The translations under genes were made by a program, and so were the position numbers. A DNA stretch of 64,000 nt from contig JAMJFZ010003163.1 of NCBI GenBank assembly GCA_026225945.1, positions 22,341,001 through 22,405,000 of the forward strand, in the 5' to 3' direction. Under the pieces are notes generated by a model. The model was not told the DNA's origin. It searched no databases and was given only the letters and a program-made list of their open reading frames with translations. Shown one piece after another: positions 32,414 through 44,330 of this stretch; position 1 is the stretch's first letter; the number at the start of each line of letters is the position of its first letter. This DNA is from Cricetomys ansorgei. Taxonomy: Eukaryota > Chordata > Mammalia > Rodentia > Nesomyidae.

Positions 32414-32747
32414 TTTAACACAAACACACCTTAGATTCAGAAACAACGTAGGTCAACGCGGTGCCCGACTGTCTTAACCCTGTTCTCAGGGTACTACAGA
32501 ACTGAGAAGTAATGAGCATGGCCCTCCCTACCATAGCTGTCCTCCCAAGGCTTTCACAGCCCTGGGGGGACAGGGGCTCCTCATGCAGGGCTGAGCATTG
32601 AAGAATGGGGGGGCAGGGAACCTTTGCAAAGACACGTGTAGAAAGGCCCTGGGGGCCAGTCCTTCACCATGCGTGCGTGGAGCTGGTTTGTAGAGGAGAA
32701 CAACTTGCGTGGCCCGCTGGGGAAGCGCTCCTGAAAAGTGGTACCGA

Positions 32748-32820
32748 GGCCTGGGTATTGCTTTGCAATGGAGTGGGTGCACGGGATGTGCAAAGCCCTG
32801 GGTTCCATCCTCAGCTAAGT
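32748..32820 (+). repeat. ID-like element, diverged
   Basis: 'gtgcacgggatgtgcaaagccctgggttccatcctcagc' matches the ID 3' half ('gcgcaaggccctgggttcggtccccagc'). Confidence 0.6.
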
Positions 32821-33479
32821 GGATTTCTAGAAAAGCATCCTGGCTGAGGAGCCCCAGTACATTCAGCCCAACTGCGTGCATGAAAGAACATTCCAACCCG
32901 TTACTTCATTCACTCCAGTGTGGTCACTAACGCTGGTCTCTTTAAAAGGAGAATAGTTGTCCATGCTATACCCTTAATGACTCTTTTCACGCAGGTGTGA
33001 TGACTCTGATGGGGGCAGGGGTCATGACGAAGAGTCACCTCCCCTGGCCCCAGTGGCTGCTCTGGACTCCTCTTCCCTCCCCTTGGGGACCATACAATCA
33101 GGCAGAGCTGGTCAGTGACAGGGTGCTGCCGCAGTCTCCACTTGAACGTCCTTCTCAAGGACATCCCGCGTGTCCAGCATGGCTCTCTGTCAAGCAGTGA
33201 ACTCAGTGGGGAGGAAAGTACAGGGAAAGCTTTGGCTGTCAGCAGGAGCCCTGGTGCCCACCTCCTGCTGTCAGGGCTTGCAGGAGGCTGGGGGCTCTTC
33301 AGCAGGCAGAGCCAGACTTCCTGGAACATTTCAGTCTGGGCTGCCAGGAGAGGAGGAAGCAGCTGGGTACCACCCTTCCCCAGCAAAATATTCCTTTCCT
33401 ATGGCAGAGTTGGAGAGGGTTTAAAATTTGTGGTGGTGTCTTGAGATGTACTCCACATGTCACAAACACACTCCTAAAG

Positions 33480-33481
<2 letters not shown>
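32821..33481. other. Unique DNA, nothing identified
   Basis: It contains a 158-codon minus frame (32910-33386) overlapped by plus frames of 67-109 codons. No recognised protein. Confidence 0.4.

Positions 33482-33526
<45 letters not shown>
33482..33526 (+). repeat. (GT)22 microsatellite
   Basis: Uninterrupted GT units at the tail side of the minus-strand B3. Confidence 0.97.
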
Positions 33527-33528
<2 letters not shown>

Positions 33529-33668
33529 CACAGCACATATGTGGAGATCAAAGGACAACTTCTGGGAGTCAGCTCTCTCTTTCCATCATGTGGTTCCCGG
33601 AGATACAACTCAGGTCAGCAGGCTTGCTGGCCGTCACCTCTACCCACTGAAGCATCTCACCAGCCTAC
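33527..33668 (-). repeat. B3 SINE
   Basis: 'gtggagatcaaaggacaacttctgggagtcagctctctctttccatcatgtggttcccggagatacaactcaggtcagcaggcttg' (in pieces) and 'ctacccactgaagcatctcaccagcc' are reverse-complement B3. Confidence 0.9.
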
Positions 33669-33669
33669 A

Positions 33670-34325
33670 ACAATGGCCACAAACATATCCCTTTAAAGAG
33701 TAAGTCGTGCTGAGTAAGTCTGTGAAACAGTGTAACCATCACTGCTCTCTAACCCTATCACCCCTCCAAAGCCTTTCCACACCCCAGAAAGAAGCCAGAT
33801 CTATCAGTAATCTGTTCTCCCCAGTTTCAGCCTCTGTTGTCGCTGAACTCCGTTCTAGCTTTCTAGCTGAACGTCTCTCTACAAAAACAAGCAGACCCAT
33901 AAGACGAAGCCTTTGGCGACTGGCTTCTTCAGCACGGATGACTGCAGCACGCACCAGTGTGTCTTTGCTCTCCATGGGTGACTGAGATCTCCTTGTGGAG
34001 GGAATGCACCTGTGTCTAGAAGAAGCTAGACACCTGGGTTGTTTCTACTTTTTGGCTTACGAACAATGTTGCTGTTAGCATTTGTGTGAACATTTTTTTT
34101 TCCCTGGGACGTATTTTCAGCTGTCTTTGGTACGTCTCTGGAAGAGGGATTGCTGGGCCATATGGTGACTCTGTTTAAACTCAGAGCAACTTCCAGACTG
34201 CTGGAGAGCAGCTGTGCCATTTTGCATTCTCCCTGGCAGTGTGCGAGGGGGCCGTGTCTCTACATCCTCCCCAACATTTGCCGTGACCTATCTGTGACTG
34301 TAGCCAGAGTGACACGGAGGGCCCA
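33670..34325 (-). repeat. L1M fragment, long
   Basis: 'gaaacagtgtaaccatcactgc', 'ctgggttgtttctactttttggcttacgaacaatgttgctg', 'gggattgctgggccatatggtgactctgtttaaac' and 'gctgtgccattttgcattctccctggcagtg' follow antisense L1M in the correct order over about 650 bp. Confidence 0.85.
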
Positions 34326-35289
34326 GGACACACAGAAGCCGTCCACACGCAGGATGCTGTGGGTGTAGATGGGCTGAGCTGTGGGAATGTTCTCGGTTCC
34401 TAGGAAGCTTGGTTACGTGTCCCATTGTGCACTAGTTAGGGAAGCTCTTCAGGGTCCTCAAGTGACTGACCGCTGGCCCGTAGCACCCAAAGCCAGCATC
34501 GAGCTGACACTAGTAGGTGCTGGCTTGCGACTGAGTGCTGAATAGGGGATTGATGGAGTCACTGGATGGAGGTTTCAGGCACAGAGGTCCCCAGGGTGGT
34601 TTAGGAGACAGGCTATTACTGTATGCCTCCCAGGAGAGTGCTGGTTCCTTTGAGGCTGGGTCTTTAGTCTCTTTGTGGGTCTGGAAAAATGCGAGGGTTC
34701 TCTTTTGTGAACAGAAGCAGAGAGGAGAGTGGGAAGGGCCGCTCATACTGTGGAGACGGCAGGCTATGGCTGGTGAGGGAGGGAAGCAACCCCATAACGG
34801 CTGACCCTCCGGAGGCTCCAGCAGTTCCAACAGGTGCTCGCCTGTTGTCCTTGACTTCCCCCCACGTCTGACGTTCAGTTTCACATCCTTTTCCTGCTTA
34901 ATCTTTTTTCTCTGCAGACACCACCACGGTAGTTGCTTTTTTTTTTTTTTTGTGGTATACAAGAAGGCAGCGGTGTGAGAGTCTTCTGGAGTTGGGATGG
35001 GTGTGGGGCACTGAGGGGGGGCGGGCGACAAGGACTGGACTTTCTGGTGCAGGAGCAGGGGAGAAGCCGGGCTGGAAGCACTAGAGCCCTGCTGGCGTTC
35101 TGCTCTGACATGAGAAACGTTCCGGATGGCTGGCAGAACATGCCATCTAGTAAGGACAATGCTGCTCCAGGTCTGAGTATTTCAAGCATGCTGGCTTCTG
35201 CCCAGCACTTTATATTATTTATCACTTGGCAAACACCGTCTCTCTGGAGTTCTAATACTAGGCTACAGAGCACAAAGCCCTTTTCATTG
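34326..35289. other. Unique DNA with a T-run
   Basis: T-run at about 34937-34951. A 173-codon minus frame (34510-35031) overlaps 89-133-codon plus frames. No domain recognised. Confidence 0.4.
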
Positions 35290-35570
35290 TCCTTCCCAGA
35301 GGCCCTTGCGACGAGGAGTGGTCGTGTGATCTAGCTCTGGCCAATGAGATGTAAAGAGAGGAATGCTGGGAATTCCATTTTAACAGGACAGATCTGGGAA
35401 CACAATTCCTTTAAGTGTCAGGTTCTGCAATTACAGAACCACCCTACAATACAGCAGGAGGCCAAATCCATGGCAGGCCACTGAGATAAACCTGGAACTG
35501 CCTGGATCTGACATGCTTCTGTGAGAGAAAAAAACATACCCAAGATCTCTTTGTTTGGTTCACAGTAAGC
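35290..35570 (+). repeat. Ancient mammalian repeat, family uncertain
   Basis: 'gtgtgatctagctctggccaatgagatgtaaag' and 'cttctgtgagagaaaaaaacatac...ctttgtttggttcacag' recall a widespread old mammalian repeat ending '...gagtgagaaataaacctttgttg...taagccactgag'. Not named with confidence. Confidence 0.4.
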
Positions 35571-35619
35571 AGGACTTCCTATTTGCAGCTGACCCAGATG
35601 AACTTTCTGATTAGTCCTC

Positions 35620-35720
35620 ATTATCGCCCCAGGGAACTTTCTATTTCTGCACAGAAAGGTTAAGGTACTAGCTCAAAGCCACACAGCTAGTAAATGACTG
35701 GGTAAGACAGAACTTAGCAA
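35620..35720 (-). repeat. MIR SINE, partial
   Basis: 'gcacagaaaggttaaggtactagctcaaagccacacagctagtaaatgactggg' is the reverse-complement MIR core. Confidence 0.85.
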
Positions 35721-35959
35721 AGATCCATCCATCTCCTAACACACTTCTGTTGCTCCAAACCTCTTCCATAGCTGGCTAGATGGAGATTTTGACAGGAAGA
35801 GAAAACCTACCTGGGCCTCTCTAGTCCAAAAGCATGCCTTGGATCTCTCAGGCTGCTGAGCTGTTCCTTTCTACATAGGATCAGTCTGGGAGTCCTGTGG
35901 TGCAGGTTCACAGCTGGCTGGTGGGAGGGGACAAGGGATGGAAGCGCACAGTGGACTTG

Positions 35960-36085
35960 AAATTAAAAGCCTGGTTGGTCTTGAGTACCAGCTCTGTCTT
36001 GTTCCGGGCTCGTGGCCTCAGGCAGGTAGCCAAACCTTTGTGAACTTTGAGTCCTCATTTGTAAAATGTTGCAGAACTCATTGGA
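35960..36085 (+). repeat. MIR SINE, partial
   Basis: 'accagctctgtcttgttcc', 'cgtggcctcaggcaggtagccaaacctttgtgaactttgagtcctcatttgtaaaatgttg' fit forward MIR. Confidence 0.8.
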
Positions 36086-37624
36086 CAAAAGACCCATCTC
36101 AAGCAGTCTTGTGCCAAGAAGGGAATTTGCTGGCTTTTAGTGGCTAAAAAATCCCAGGGGTGGACCTGGCTTCTGGCAGACAGCGTAGGCATCCCCCTGC
36201 CTCTCACATTACTGCCTGGCTCACCTTGCTCTTCTCAAGCAGCTGCCCCAGCCTGTGCCCTGGAAGCCCCCACAGAGGTTCTACAAGTCCATTTTGGTAA
36301 TGTGACCCCTAGCTGGATGCCTAGCCCATCCCTCCATGTCTCCTCTCAAAGTATGAATGGGGTTGGGTCTCCATGAAACAGCATGGGCACAGTGACCACA
36401 AGTGGGGAGTGGATGCTGGATAGGAACCTAAGCAACATCCCCTCTGACACCTTGGGGGCCATTTGTGGAGATATGGCCTTCTGGGTGTGTGCTGTGCTCC
36501 GCTAGGCCGGTGTACCCTTAACTAGCACAAACAGGCCTCTTCTCAAGACTTGACACTGTCCTCTCGGAGGCCCTGGTCTGTCCCTTATGTCAATGACACA
36601 CTGCAGGAGCTGGCCTGTCTGGACCGTGCAGCTCCTATCCATCACCCCAGCCTTTGTCCCAACCTGAAGATTACAGTGTGGCCAGAGACGAGACTTTTTA
36701 ATCCTATTACTCATTCGTCAACCAGAGATGAGAACCCACACTGGATCGAAGGCTGCCAAGGAAGCTGCAGAGGCCTCCTCCACCACTGTGAAGCTGGGCT
36801 TAACTCGGGCACAATAGGTGTGTAATTTAAGGTTTTGTTGAGCCGAAATCCAATCACATACTTGAATGGTGGATCACAGAGCCTTGCCAGCTAAAAGAAT
36901 GAGATAATTCCACCTCCCACAAACACTGAGACATGGTTTTGACTTAACAACACGTGTGTGACCAACCTTACACTGCTGCACGCTCCCTCTTTATTTTTAA
37001 TACATTGCCATCTGCTTCCTCTCTCTCCTCCCTCCTGCGTCCTCCTTGGCTCTCAGAGGTGGAAGGGGAAGTGGTGGGTGGAGTCCTGAGCTGAAGCCCC
37101 CAGGTAGCAGGAGGAGCTTCCTAAAAGGGGCGCTGGGGTGACTCACTTGGTCCTCTGCCCTCTGGGCTTCCTTGGTGGCCCAAGCTGGAGTTTATTGTCA
37201 AAGCTTGTTGCATGGTGGGCATCCACTGAGAAGACACAGGCGGTGCTGGTGTCTCCTAGCATGCCATACACACATCGCAGAGGGCCGTCGGGTTCGGGTT
37301 TGTGTCAAACAGCTACGAGGGAGAGGAGAGGTGGCTTCTAGGGACAGCGTTATTCTGAGTGGCCTTGCTTCTTCAGCTCCTGGAGTGGCTTTAGAATGGG
37401 AAAAGAAGGAGGTGACAGCCTCACCCACGAGCTGCTTCTCTTAGTCACTCTGTGGCTTTTGTTTTGTTTTGTTTGGTCCTGGGAAACACTGTTCAGAGTG
37501 TGGTAGGGCAGGTTTGAAGGAAGAACGGAGATCTTGTTTAATTCCCGTCGAGTTTGGGATCCACATGATTCTAGGTACCACTCTAAAATGTCCGTCAACT
37601 TTGTGACTCCATGTGAGCGTAGTC
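36086..37624. other. Unique DNA; weak CNE-like patch
   Basis: Around 36835-37010 the DNA is repeat-free and AT-richer ('ccaatcacatacttgaatgg', 'ctttatttttaatacattgcc'). The rest shows nothing recognisable. Confidence 0.35.
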
Positions 37625-37740
37625 ACCCCACAAACACTTGCAGAATGGCTGCTGCACAAAGCCTGGCGCTCTTCTAGGCGTTGGTGCCCTGGTGACGGGA
37701 AGCATTCACACACAGCTGCTGGGTTGTTAGGTCGGGCAGA
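37625..37740 (-). repeat. L2 LINE fragment
   Basis: 'ctgcacaaagcctggcgctcttctaggcgttggtgccctggtgacgggaagc' recalls reverse-complement L2 ('gtgccaggcactgttctaggcgctggggatac'). Confidence 0.55.
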
Positions 37741-39067
37741 GGAAGCTGTGTGAGGAGTTCAAAGAGCAACGATTAGCTTGCAAGGTGGTTGTAAAGGAAG
37801 AACAGCCTGAAAAGCCACTGAAGAAGGTACCTGAAGGAAGAGAGACACCCGCTGTCCCCTCCCACCATGGTAAAACTGGGCCGCTCGGGACAGTAACAGG
37901 CAGAATGTAATCCGCTCCGGCAGTCACAGAGTATCATGGGAGAGTGACTGGATAGTGTTTCTGCACCCCACTGGCCTTCGGGTATGAATGTGCAGCGGGT
38001 GTTGACCTTGCAAACGGAAAGAGCCCCGACCCAGTTTTGGACCGTATTTTCATTAGATATCCTTCCCTGGCAAGGAGTAGCCCTAAGTTCTAAAGTGAGA
38101 ATCTGGGGCTAGCAGCATTTCTAGGCAGTCTGAGGTAAACACGGCCCCCGTCACGTCCGGGGCTTTGGCCATCGGAGTCGATCCGTAGCTCACGCTAACC
38201 GGGCCTTATCTGAGCTCTGGAAGCTCTGCCAAGTGCTTTGCACCATCGCAGTTCACCTTTGCCAAGAACCCCGCTCTAAGGAAATGAAAGCTTCTTGTGG
38301 TCAAGTGTCTCGTTTTAGGGCCCATAAGGCGATGCCTGTAGATTGATGTTAACGTCATCACTATGAGGGTCTCGCCGCGTGCCCTTACTCTGCCGACATT
38401 GAGTTGCATTTCCTTTCCCGCTTTCCGTAGACAGCATCCCTTCTATTCGAGACGTGATTTCCTCTCTTGGGATTCTTCCAGTGAGCCCCGGCTAAATGTG
38501 GACGTTTGCGTATTCAGCTTAGAATCCTGATCCCGAAGGTTGACGACCTCCATCATTTCTGGAATGTTCTCCACCATCTTCATTGGATGTCACCTTTCCC
38601 CTAATTTCTTGTTCTCTGTTTTTAGGGACTCAGATGAGGTGTGTGTCACGTGCCTCCCCTGTGCCTCCCTTTGAGGTTTCTGCATCTAATTCTCACTGGC
38701 TGTAATTTCTTCAGCCCCTTTGTTCAGGGCGTGGGTTTCCTCTTAACTGTGTCTAACGCACTCACTCACTCCCAACAACATTGCTGAGAACCCCCACCCC
38801 CACCCATCCAAGTGAACTCCCTGAGGGCGGGTCACCTTCTGGCTTTCTTCAGGGGTCCCAGTCTAAATAGCCACCTTGCCTGTGTCTTGAGCTTTGCCTT
38901 CATCCCTCCACACATCAGAGACCTTGACAACAAAGGCTGAGGCCCGCCAGGTGTTAGCAGCTGCTCCTGGGTCAATGCCTGTTGAGTAAGTACTCATTTG
39001 TTTCTGGTCTTGCTTTTCACTTGCTTATCCGACCAGCTCTTCCAGCACTGAAATCTTTGATCCAGTG
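37741..39067. other. Unique DNA with a CpG-richer patch
   Basis: Between about 38130 and 38210 the text 'gtcacgtccggggc', 'catcggagtcgatccg' and 'cacgctaaccgggcc' holds more CpG than its surroundings. A faint MIR-like piece follows at 38215-38290. No gene recognised. Confidence 0.4.
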
Positions 39068-39087
39068 TGTTTGTGTGTGTGTGTGTA
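39068..39087 (+). repeat. Short (GT)n
   Basis: About 8 GT units beside the B1 tail. Confidence 0.9.
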
Positions 39088-39106
39088 AATATGAGAGTGT
39101 GCGAGA

Positions 39107-39257
39107 CTTTTTTTTTCCAAGACAGAATTTCTCTGTTGTAACTCTGCTGTCCTGGAACTCACTCTGTAGACCAGGCTGGCCTTGAACTCACAAACTCACT
39201 GCCTGCCTCTGCCTCCTGAGTGCTAGGATTAAAGGTGTGCACCACCACCATCTGGTG
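39107..39257 (-). repeat. B1 SINE, near full length
   Basis: T-rich tail, 'cctggaactcactctgtagaccaggctggccttgaactcac' and 'gtgctaggattaaaggtgtgcaccaccacc' are close to B1 consensus. Confidence 0.95.
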
Positions 39258-39344
39258 AAGGGTTTTCTTAATATCTATTCCATTTTAATTCTGGCCAGGT
39301 AAATAAGCTCTTGATTGCCATGCAGTGAGTTTCTCATTTCATTT

Positions 39345-39475
39345 TGTCCAACAAAACTTTGAGACCAGTAACCAGGAATACCCCCATTTTATAGATGAGG
39401 AAACTGAGGCTCAGAGACTAGCTGTCCAGGTACAGGCAATGGCATAATTGAAAGCAACTATGTGCGATTCCAGAG
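39345..39475 (-). repeat. MIR SINE
   Basis: 'cccccattttatagatgaggaaactgaggctcagagacta' is an almost perfect reverse-complement MIR core. Confidence 0.9.
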
Positions 39476-40664
39476 CTCCAGTCTGTGGCTGTGAAAATTG
39501 TGAAGTTAGGGTGTTGTGTGGCTCAGGGTCTGGCCCAGCCCTGGGCCAGTAGAACTTTATCAAAGGAACTGGCTGATTGCCAGGCACAAGGCATGTGGTG
39601 CAAAATGTCAGTGCTTGGTCTTCGAAGGCAGGCTGAACACTGTAGCAGTGTTATACTGTGTCGGTCTGCAAAAAGACAAGGAGACATTTTCATAGACGCA
39701 AACCCTGCCAGACCTCAGCAGAGGGAACCACCAGTCATGGCACGCACCATCCTGGACAGTGGAACCCCGATTGTCTGATCTCAGGTGTTTTTACTGATAC
39801 AGAAACTCCTCAGGTGTTCTGTTGATACAAAAACTGCCCTCTCATCCAAGGCCTGGCTCTTCCAGAAAGCAGTGGGCAGGTGCAGATCATGAGCAATCAA
39901 GCATCCTTTACATAAAACCAACACCCGCAGATCACGTGAAGTGCGAAGGCTTAGGCAGCCTTTCCCTAACAATGTACAAGCATAAACATAATTAAAAAAG
40001 AAAAAACTTCTCCAACAATCCGCAGCCTTGAACAGTGGTGTTGGCTTCTTTGTGTGGTCAAAAGGGACACACAGAAGAGTGTTTACTGAGCATCTTCAGC
40101 TAGTGCACGAGTTCAGCATCCTAGGGGTAGTGAACACAGATAGAACATTTCTGGCCGTTGGGGTATTATAAAGGAGAGTCCTCTGAGCATAGCTCCATGC
40201 CGGGCTTGCAGAGCCCCCTAGGAATGCCCCTAGGGAAAGTCTCCCTTCCTTGGAGTGTCTTGTAACTAACTCCTCTCCCAGCCCCATCCTCAATCTAGTC
40301 TTGTCTTGAAGCCCCGGTGTGTGGTTTCCTTTTACCACCTGGGCTAGGATCTGACTCCCGGGTTCCAGGACTAGGGGGGCAGCTAGGAGGGCAGGGTAGC
40401 ACCGACTTGAGCTCCTGCATCTCCTCTGCCCGTGTCCCAGTGGCTGGAATCCCTGTTCTCGGCTGCTGCGGATTCCTCCAAGGGACAGACAGTTGTTCGA
40501 ACAGAGAGCGAAGAGGTTTAAAGGGTTAGAAGCAAGGACACCAACCCCTGTCCTGCATGTGCTGTGTGTCAAACACTTAGCGGACCGAGGCATCCCTCTT
40601 GAGTGGCATCCTTCTCCACGGTGTTGTGTTTGTCAATGGGGACACGGGGCAAGCCATGTTTCTG
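39476..40664. other. Unique DNA with a 29-bp tandem duplication
   Basis: At 39780-39836 two diverged 28-29 bp copies of 'ctcaggtgtt...gatacagaaact' lie in tandem. A 165-codon minus frame (40096-40593) overlaps plus frames and is unsupported. Confidence 0.45.
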
Positions 40665-40840
40665 ACCAGGTGCTCTGCAGTCCCTGGTGATCAGTTCGAG
40701 TCCTGGTTTTGGTCTTCCTCATCTGTGTGATGGTGGGCCTTCTCCAAGTCTCCCCACAGGGGAGGATGCTATTAGAAACTACCTCTGATGACTACTTCCT
40801 GGCATGTGGCAGACACTGTCAGGCTCTGCTGCATTCCCTT
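40665..40840 (+). repeat. MIR SINE, diverged
   Basis: 'cagttcgagtcctggttttggtcttcctcatctgtgtgatgg' and 'ttcctggcatgtggcagacac' fit forward MIR. Confidence 0.55.
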
Positions 40841-41438
40841 GGCCCTGGTAGGAGGTCACCAGCAGTTTCCTCTCATTCTTCCATTTTCCAGCAGAATGAG
40901 GAATTGTCTAGAAAGTTACAATCTCAAGAAAGACTGATACCCAGTGGAGCCTAGGAGTGGGAAAGGAGAGGTGTTACTTGGACAAATTTTTTCACCTTTG
41001 GTGGGACCCTGATGTGTGAGGTCAATAGACTCAGAAGACCCCCCGACTGTCACAGTCCTGGGTGGTCACACTGGTGACTTTGTTTTTATGACACACTTTA
41101 GCAGCCCCTTGGGCCTCCTGAGGTCACCGCCATACATGCTCACCATGGTCCTTGTCTAGACTCTGTCTTCAAGGTGACCCTGTGCTAGACCGAGGTGAGA
41201 GGCTGCAGTGCAGAGCCTATGCTGTACCTGTCTGCCCTCAGCACCTACCCTGGTGGCCTGGAGGATGCTCTGTGCTTCCTTCTGATGTGTAATTCAGTGG
41301 TTTGGGGATGAGCAGATGCTGGCTTACTGGGGCAAGGTTGTTGATTTGGAACCACTCAGCCCACCATTCTTCAACCACAGAATCCATTCCTTTGGAGACA
41401 TCTCCGCGTATGAGTAGGCTGCCAGCTGAGTAGCTGTA
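40841..41438. other. Unique DNA, nothing identified
   Basis: No recognised repeat or exon. It ends at a 19-nt poly-T run (41439-41457). Confidence 0.45.
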
Positions 41439-41509
41439 TTTTTTTTTTTTTTTTTTTGACCTATGGATCTTGCTCTGTGAATGGCAAAGGATGCTGAGAT
41501 GCTTTTCTC

Positions 41510-41790
41510 TGGGGATTGTGGAGATGGCTCAGAGGGTAAAGAGTTTGCTGTGCAAACAAGAGGGTTGGAATCTAGATCCATAACATATATGAAAAAAAAA
41601 AACAACCCAAACCTACACAAATAAATAATTCCAGAGCTGGAAGGTGGAGAGAGTCTCAGGAACTTGATGACCTAGCTAATTGGTGAGTTCCATTCAGGTT
41701 CAGTGAGAGATTCTTTAAAAACAAACAAATAAACAAACAAAAACAGTACAGAGCTATAGAGGAGACACTCAACATCTACATCTTCTTCCC
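41510..41790 (+). repeat. B4 SINE, diverged
   Basis: ID-like head 'gggattgtggagatggctcagagggtaaagagtttgctg', an internal A-run, then 'gctaattggtgagttccattcaggttcagtgagagattc' with a CAAA tail. These are B4 landmarks in forward order. Confidence 0.75.
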
Positions 41791-42044
41791 CTCCGAAATA
41801 TCCTTTCCCGACTAAGACAGTAAAGCCCCCATTCAGAGCATTGTACCAGGTGGCAGACATTGATTGGCATGAATTGGGGGAGACCTTTATTTCCTGTCAT
41901 TATGGATGTCTAAGTGGGGTGATCATTCTATGACTTGCCTCAGAAATTGATGCTCTGGGAGCCTTGGCTAGGATTGCCTTCATCTAATCTGACGGGCCGG
42001 GGCTGGTCCATGGTGGCCTTGTCCTCTTCTCTGTCAGTGGCCAT
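41791..42044. other. Unique DNA, nothing identified
   Basis: No feature seen. Confidence 0.4.
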
Positions 42045-42180
42045 CGCTACTACTTATCTTCTGCTTCACACTCCACTGAGACACCACGAAATGGGAATCC
42101 TCACTGCTCCTGCTTCACGGATTAGGGAAAGTGGCGCACCCAAGTGTCCTGGTGGTGAGCAGAGAAGCCTGTTTGGAAAC
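42045..42180 (-). repeat. MIR SINE, diverged
   Basis: 'ctgcttcacggattagggaaagtggcgcacccaagtgtcctggtg' and 'cctgtttggaaaccagg' fit reverse-complement MIR loosely. Confidence 0.5.
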
Positions 42181-42937
42181 CAGGATGGCTTGGGGATGGA
42201 GGTCTTGGGAGTGGGCTGAGCATGGGGCTTCCTGGTGGTAGGAACCCTCCCCCAGACCCCTGAGCAGGGCAGCTCGGATCCAGGAGTTGATCTCTCAGGC
42301 AGTGGGTGGGTGGGCCTCTCACGGAACAGGATCAGGCATACCCACACTGGGAGGCATTGTGTCTCCTTCCTGGGTGATGTTTTCTCCCAAGCTGGGAAAG
42401 GGGAAAAGGGAGCTAGACCCCAGGGACTGCTCCAAGCACGCAGAGCAGAAATCTGTTCCCAGCTGTGTGGGGCTGTGACCAGAGCTGGGATTTACTGCAT
42501 TTCTCCAGCTGGGCAGAATGGGGTAAGCAAGGGCATTCCAAATGGAAAGACATCACCCACCCTGCCTTTCTGTGCTGGCCAGGGGGCCAATCTATGAAAC
42601 CAGAATGCGACTCTCAAGGGACAGGTGAGGCATAGCATGGAGGTTCTACTCCAGAATAGGAACCTCCTATGCGGGGTGACATTTCACGGTTGTCTGACTT
42701 TGTCAATATTGTTTCTGATATTTTTTTGAGTACTTACTTCACTTGCTGCTCTGGTACTTAGTCTAAATCACCCTGCAGAGCACCTTCGTGAGTATGACAG
42801 CAAGGTGCTCCCTCTGAGGAGGTGGCAGAGGGTCACATCCCTGGCTTGCCAAGTAAAAAGGACTAGGTCTCAGCTCTCTCTGGGACTACTTGACTGGGCA
42901 GTTAAGCACCTCACAGACTGCACAATTATAGTGATCC

Positions 42938-42952
42938 GGGTGGGTGGGTGGG
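42938..42952 (+). other. (GGGT)3GGG G-quadruplex motif
   Basis: Four G3 tracts with single-T loops. The minimal T-loop class is among the most stable parallel quadruplexes known. It sits just left of a minus-strand MIR. Confidence 0.85.
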
Positions 42953-43095
42953 AGGAACAGACCTCATGATCCCCACTTGGTAGATGGAGAAACTGAGACT
43001 GAAGAGGCCACCCAGCCAGGAAGTGGCCCTGTCAAGATTCCAGCCCAGATCTATCCTAGCCCAGAGCTGATGCAATTCACCATAGGACACTCCAT
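42950..43095 (-). repeat. MIR SINE
   Basis: 'gatccccacttggtagatggagaaactgagactgaagaggccacccagccaggaagtgg' is reverse-complement MIR. A second weak MIR-like piece precedes it at about 42750-42880. Confidence 0.85.
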
Positions 43096-43164
43096 TTTAT
43101 AACCTCAACTGTGATGGACACTTTGGTGTGTCGGGGGTTGTGGACAGAAGGGAAAGAGGTCCAT

Positions 43165-44330
43165 CCATAAAGATGTTTTCATCAAAACCTTGTTATTATC
43201 AGACTTGTGTAAAAAGCAGTTGATTTGCTACACTTTTAAAGTCATCAGTGGAGGAAGGGGAAAAAAAAACCCACAACAATTTGTAAATACTCAGGGTCTC
43301 TGTCACTTTGTTGAATTTAGCTGGTGTTTTTGGTATTGACTTTCCGAGCTATCAGCTTAACTATATAAATCTAGTTGACGTGTCTTTATTCAGATAAAAC
43401 TCTAATACTGCAAGTGTAGCAAATTAGATGCAAATGCCCCCTTTTTATTTTAAGTATACTTAAAGCTGCCTTTCCAATGCAAATTTTATAGAAATCTCAA
43501 CCAGCTAGGACAGACGTCTTAGCTGTCAGCAGGCAAACGCTTTCATTTTGGTCCCAGGCAAGGGAGCAGCCTGCTTTTTTTTCCTTTTTGCCCCTGCAGA
43601 CTGAGATAATTAAAACTACAGAGAAATTGTTTTAAATATACATGACACACACAGTTCCTTAAATTATGGGTTAGTGCATAAATCCACCCATTACCATATT
43701 TGATAGTCCTCTTGCTGTCCATAGCCGAGGGTAGGGCCAGCGGGCGACATAACTCTCCCGGACACCTTGTTTCCCTTGTCAAGCATCTTGAAGATCCTGT
43801 CACTTCAACTGTACATCCTTAGAAGCTCTGGTGGAGGTTCAAAAAGAGGTTGTGATCACCCTCATTAAAAGGGAATTGCTACGTGTTTTTTTTTTTTTTT
43901 TCTTAAGAAATAAAAATGTTAATAGTAACTTTCCCCCCTTTTCTCCCCCAGCAGTTTTCAGTCTCGCTGGAATACATCTCCATTTCAGCTTTGATTTGTT
44001 GAGCTCCCCGAATGAGTTTATCCAAACAATGTGAATTTACTCAGATCTCTCTCAAATCCCACATCTCTTGTGGTTGATAAAGCTGACTTCAGCTAAGAAG
44101 GGTGGATCAGTGTGATTTGAAATTCACATTGGAAATGATACTGGCTTTGCTGGAAATAATAAGCACAGTCAAATGCTGTTGGGAGGAAACGGCTGAGAGG
44201 GGAGAAGCTTGGTCGGGCCGTGCTGGCTCCCCACTCTTCCCAGAATCCAGGTGGACAAGCAGGGTGAAAGGTGAAAGGCTTCGCTTGGTCAGACACTGAA
44301 AGCCCTGTGGATGTTGATCTGATGATGCAG
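43165..44330. promoter_or_regulatory. Candidate conserved noncoding element, block D
   Basis: About 1.1 kb free of SINEs, AT-rich, with two perfect octamers (43428-43435 and 43477-43484) around a 16-bp palindrome (43449-43464). Further cores are 'gctttgatttgttgag' (TCF/SOX-like), 'tccaaacaatgtg' and 'ggttgataaagc'. The composition and motif mix are those of developmental enhancers. Conservation was not measured. Confidence 0.5.
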
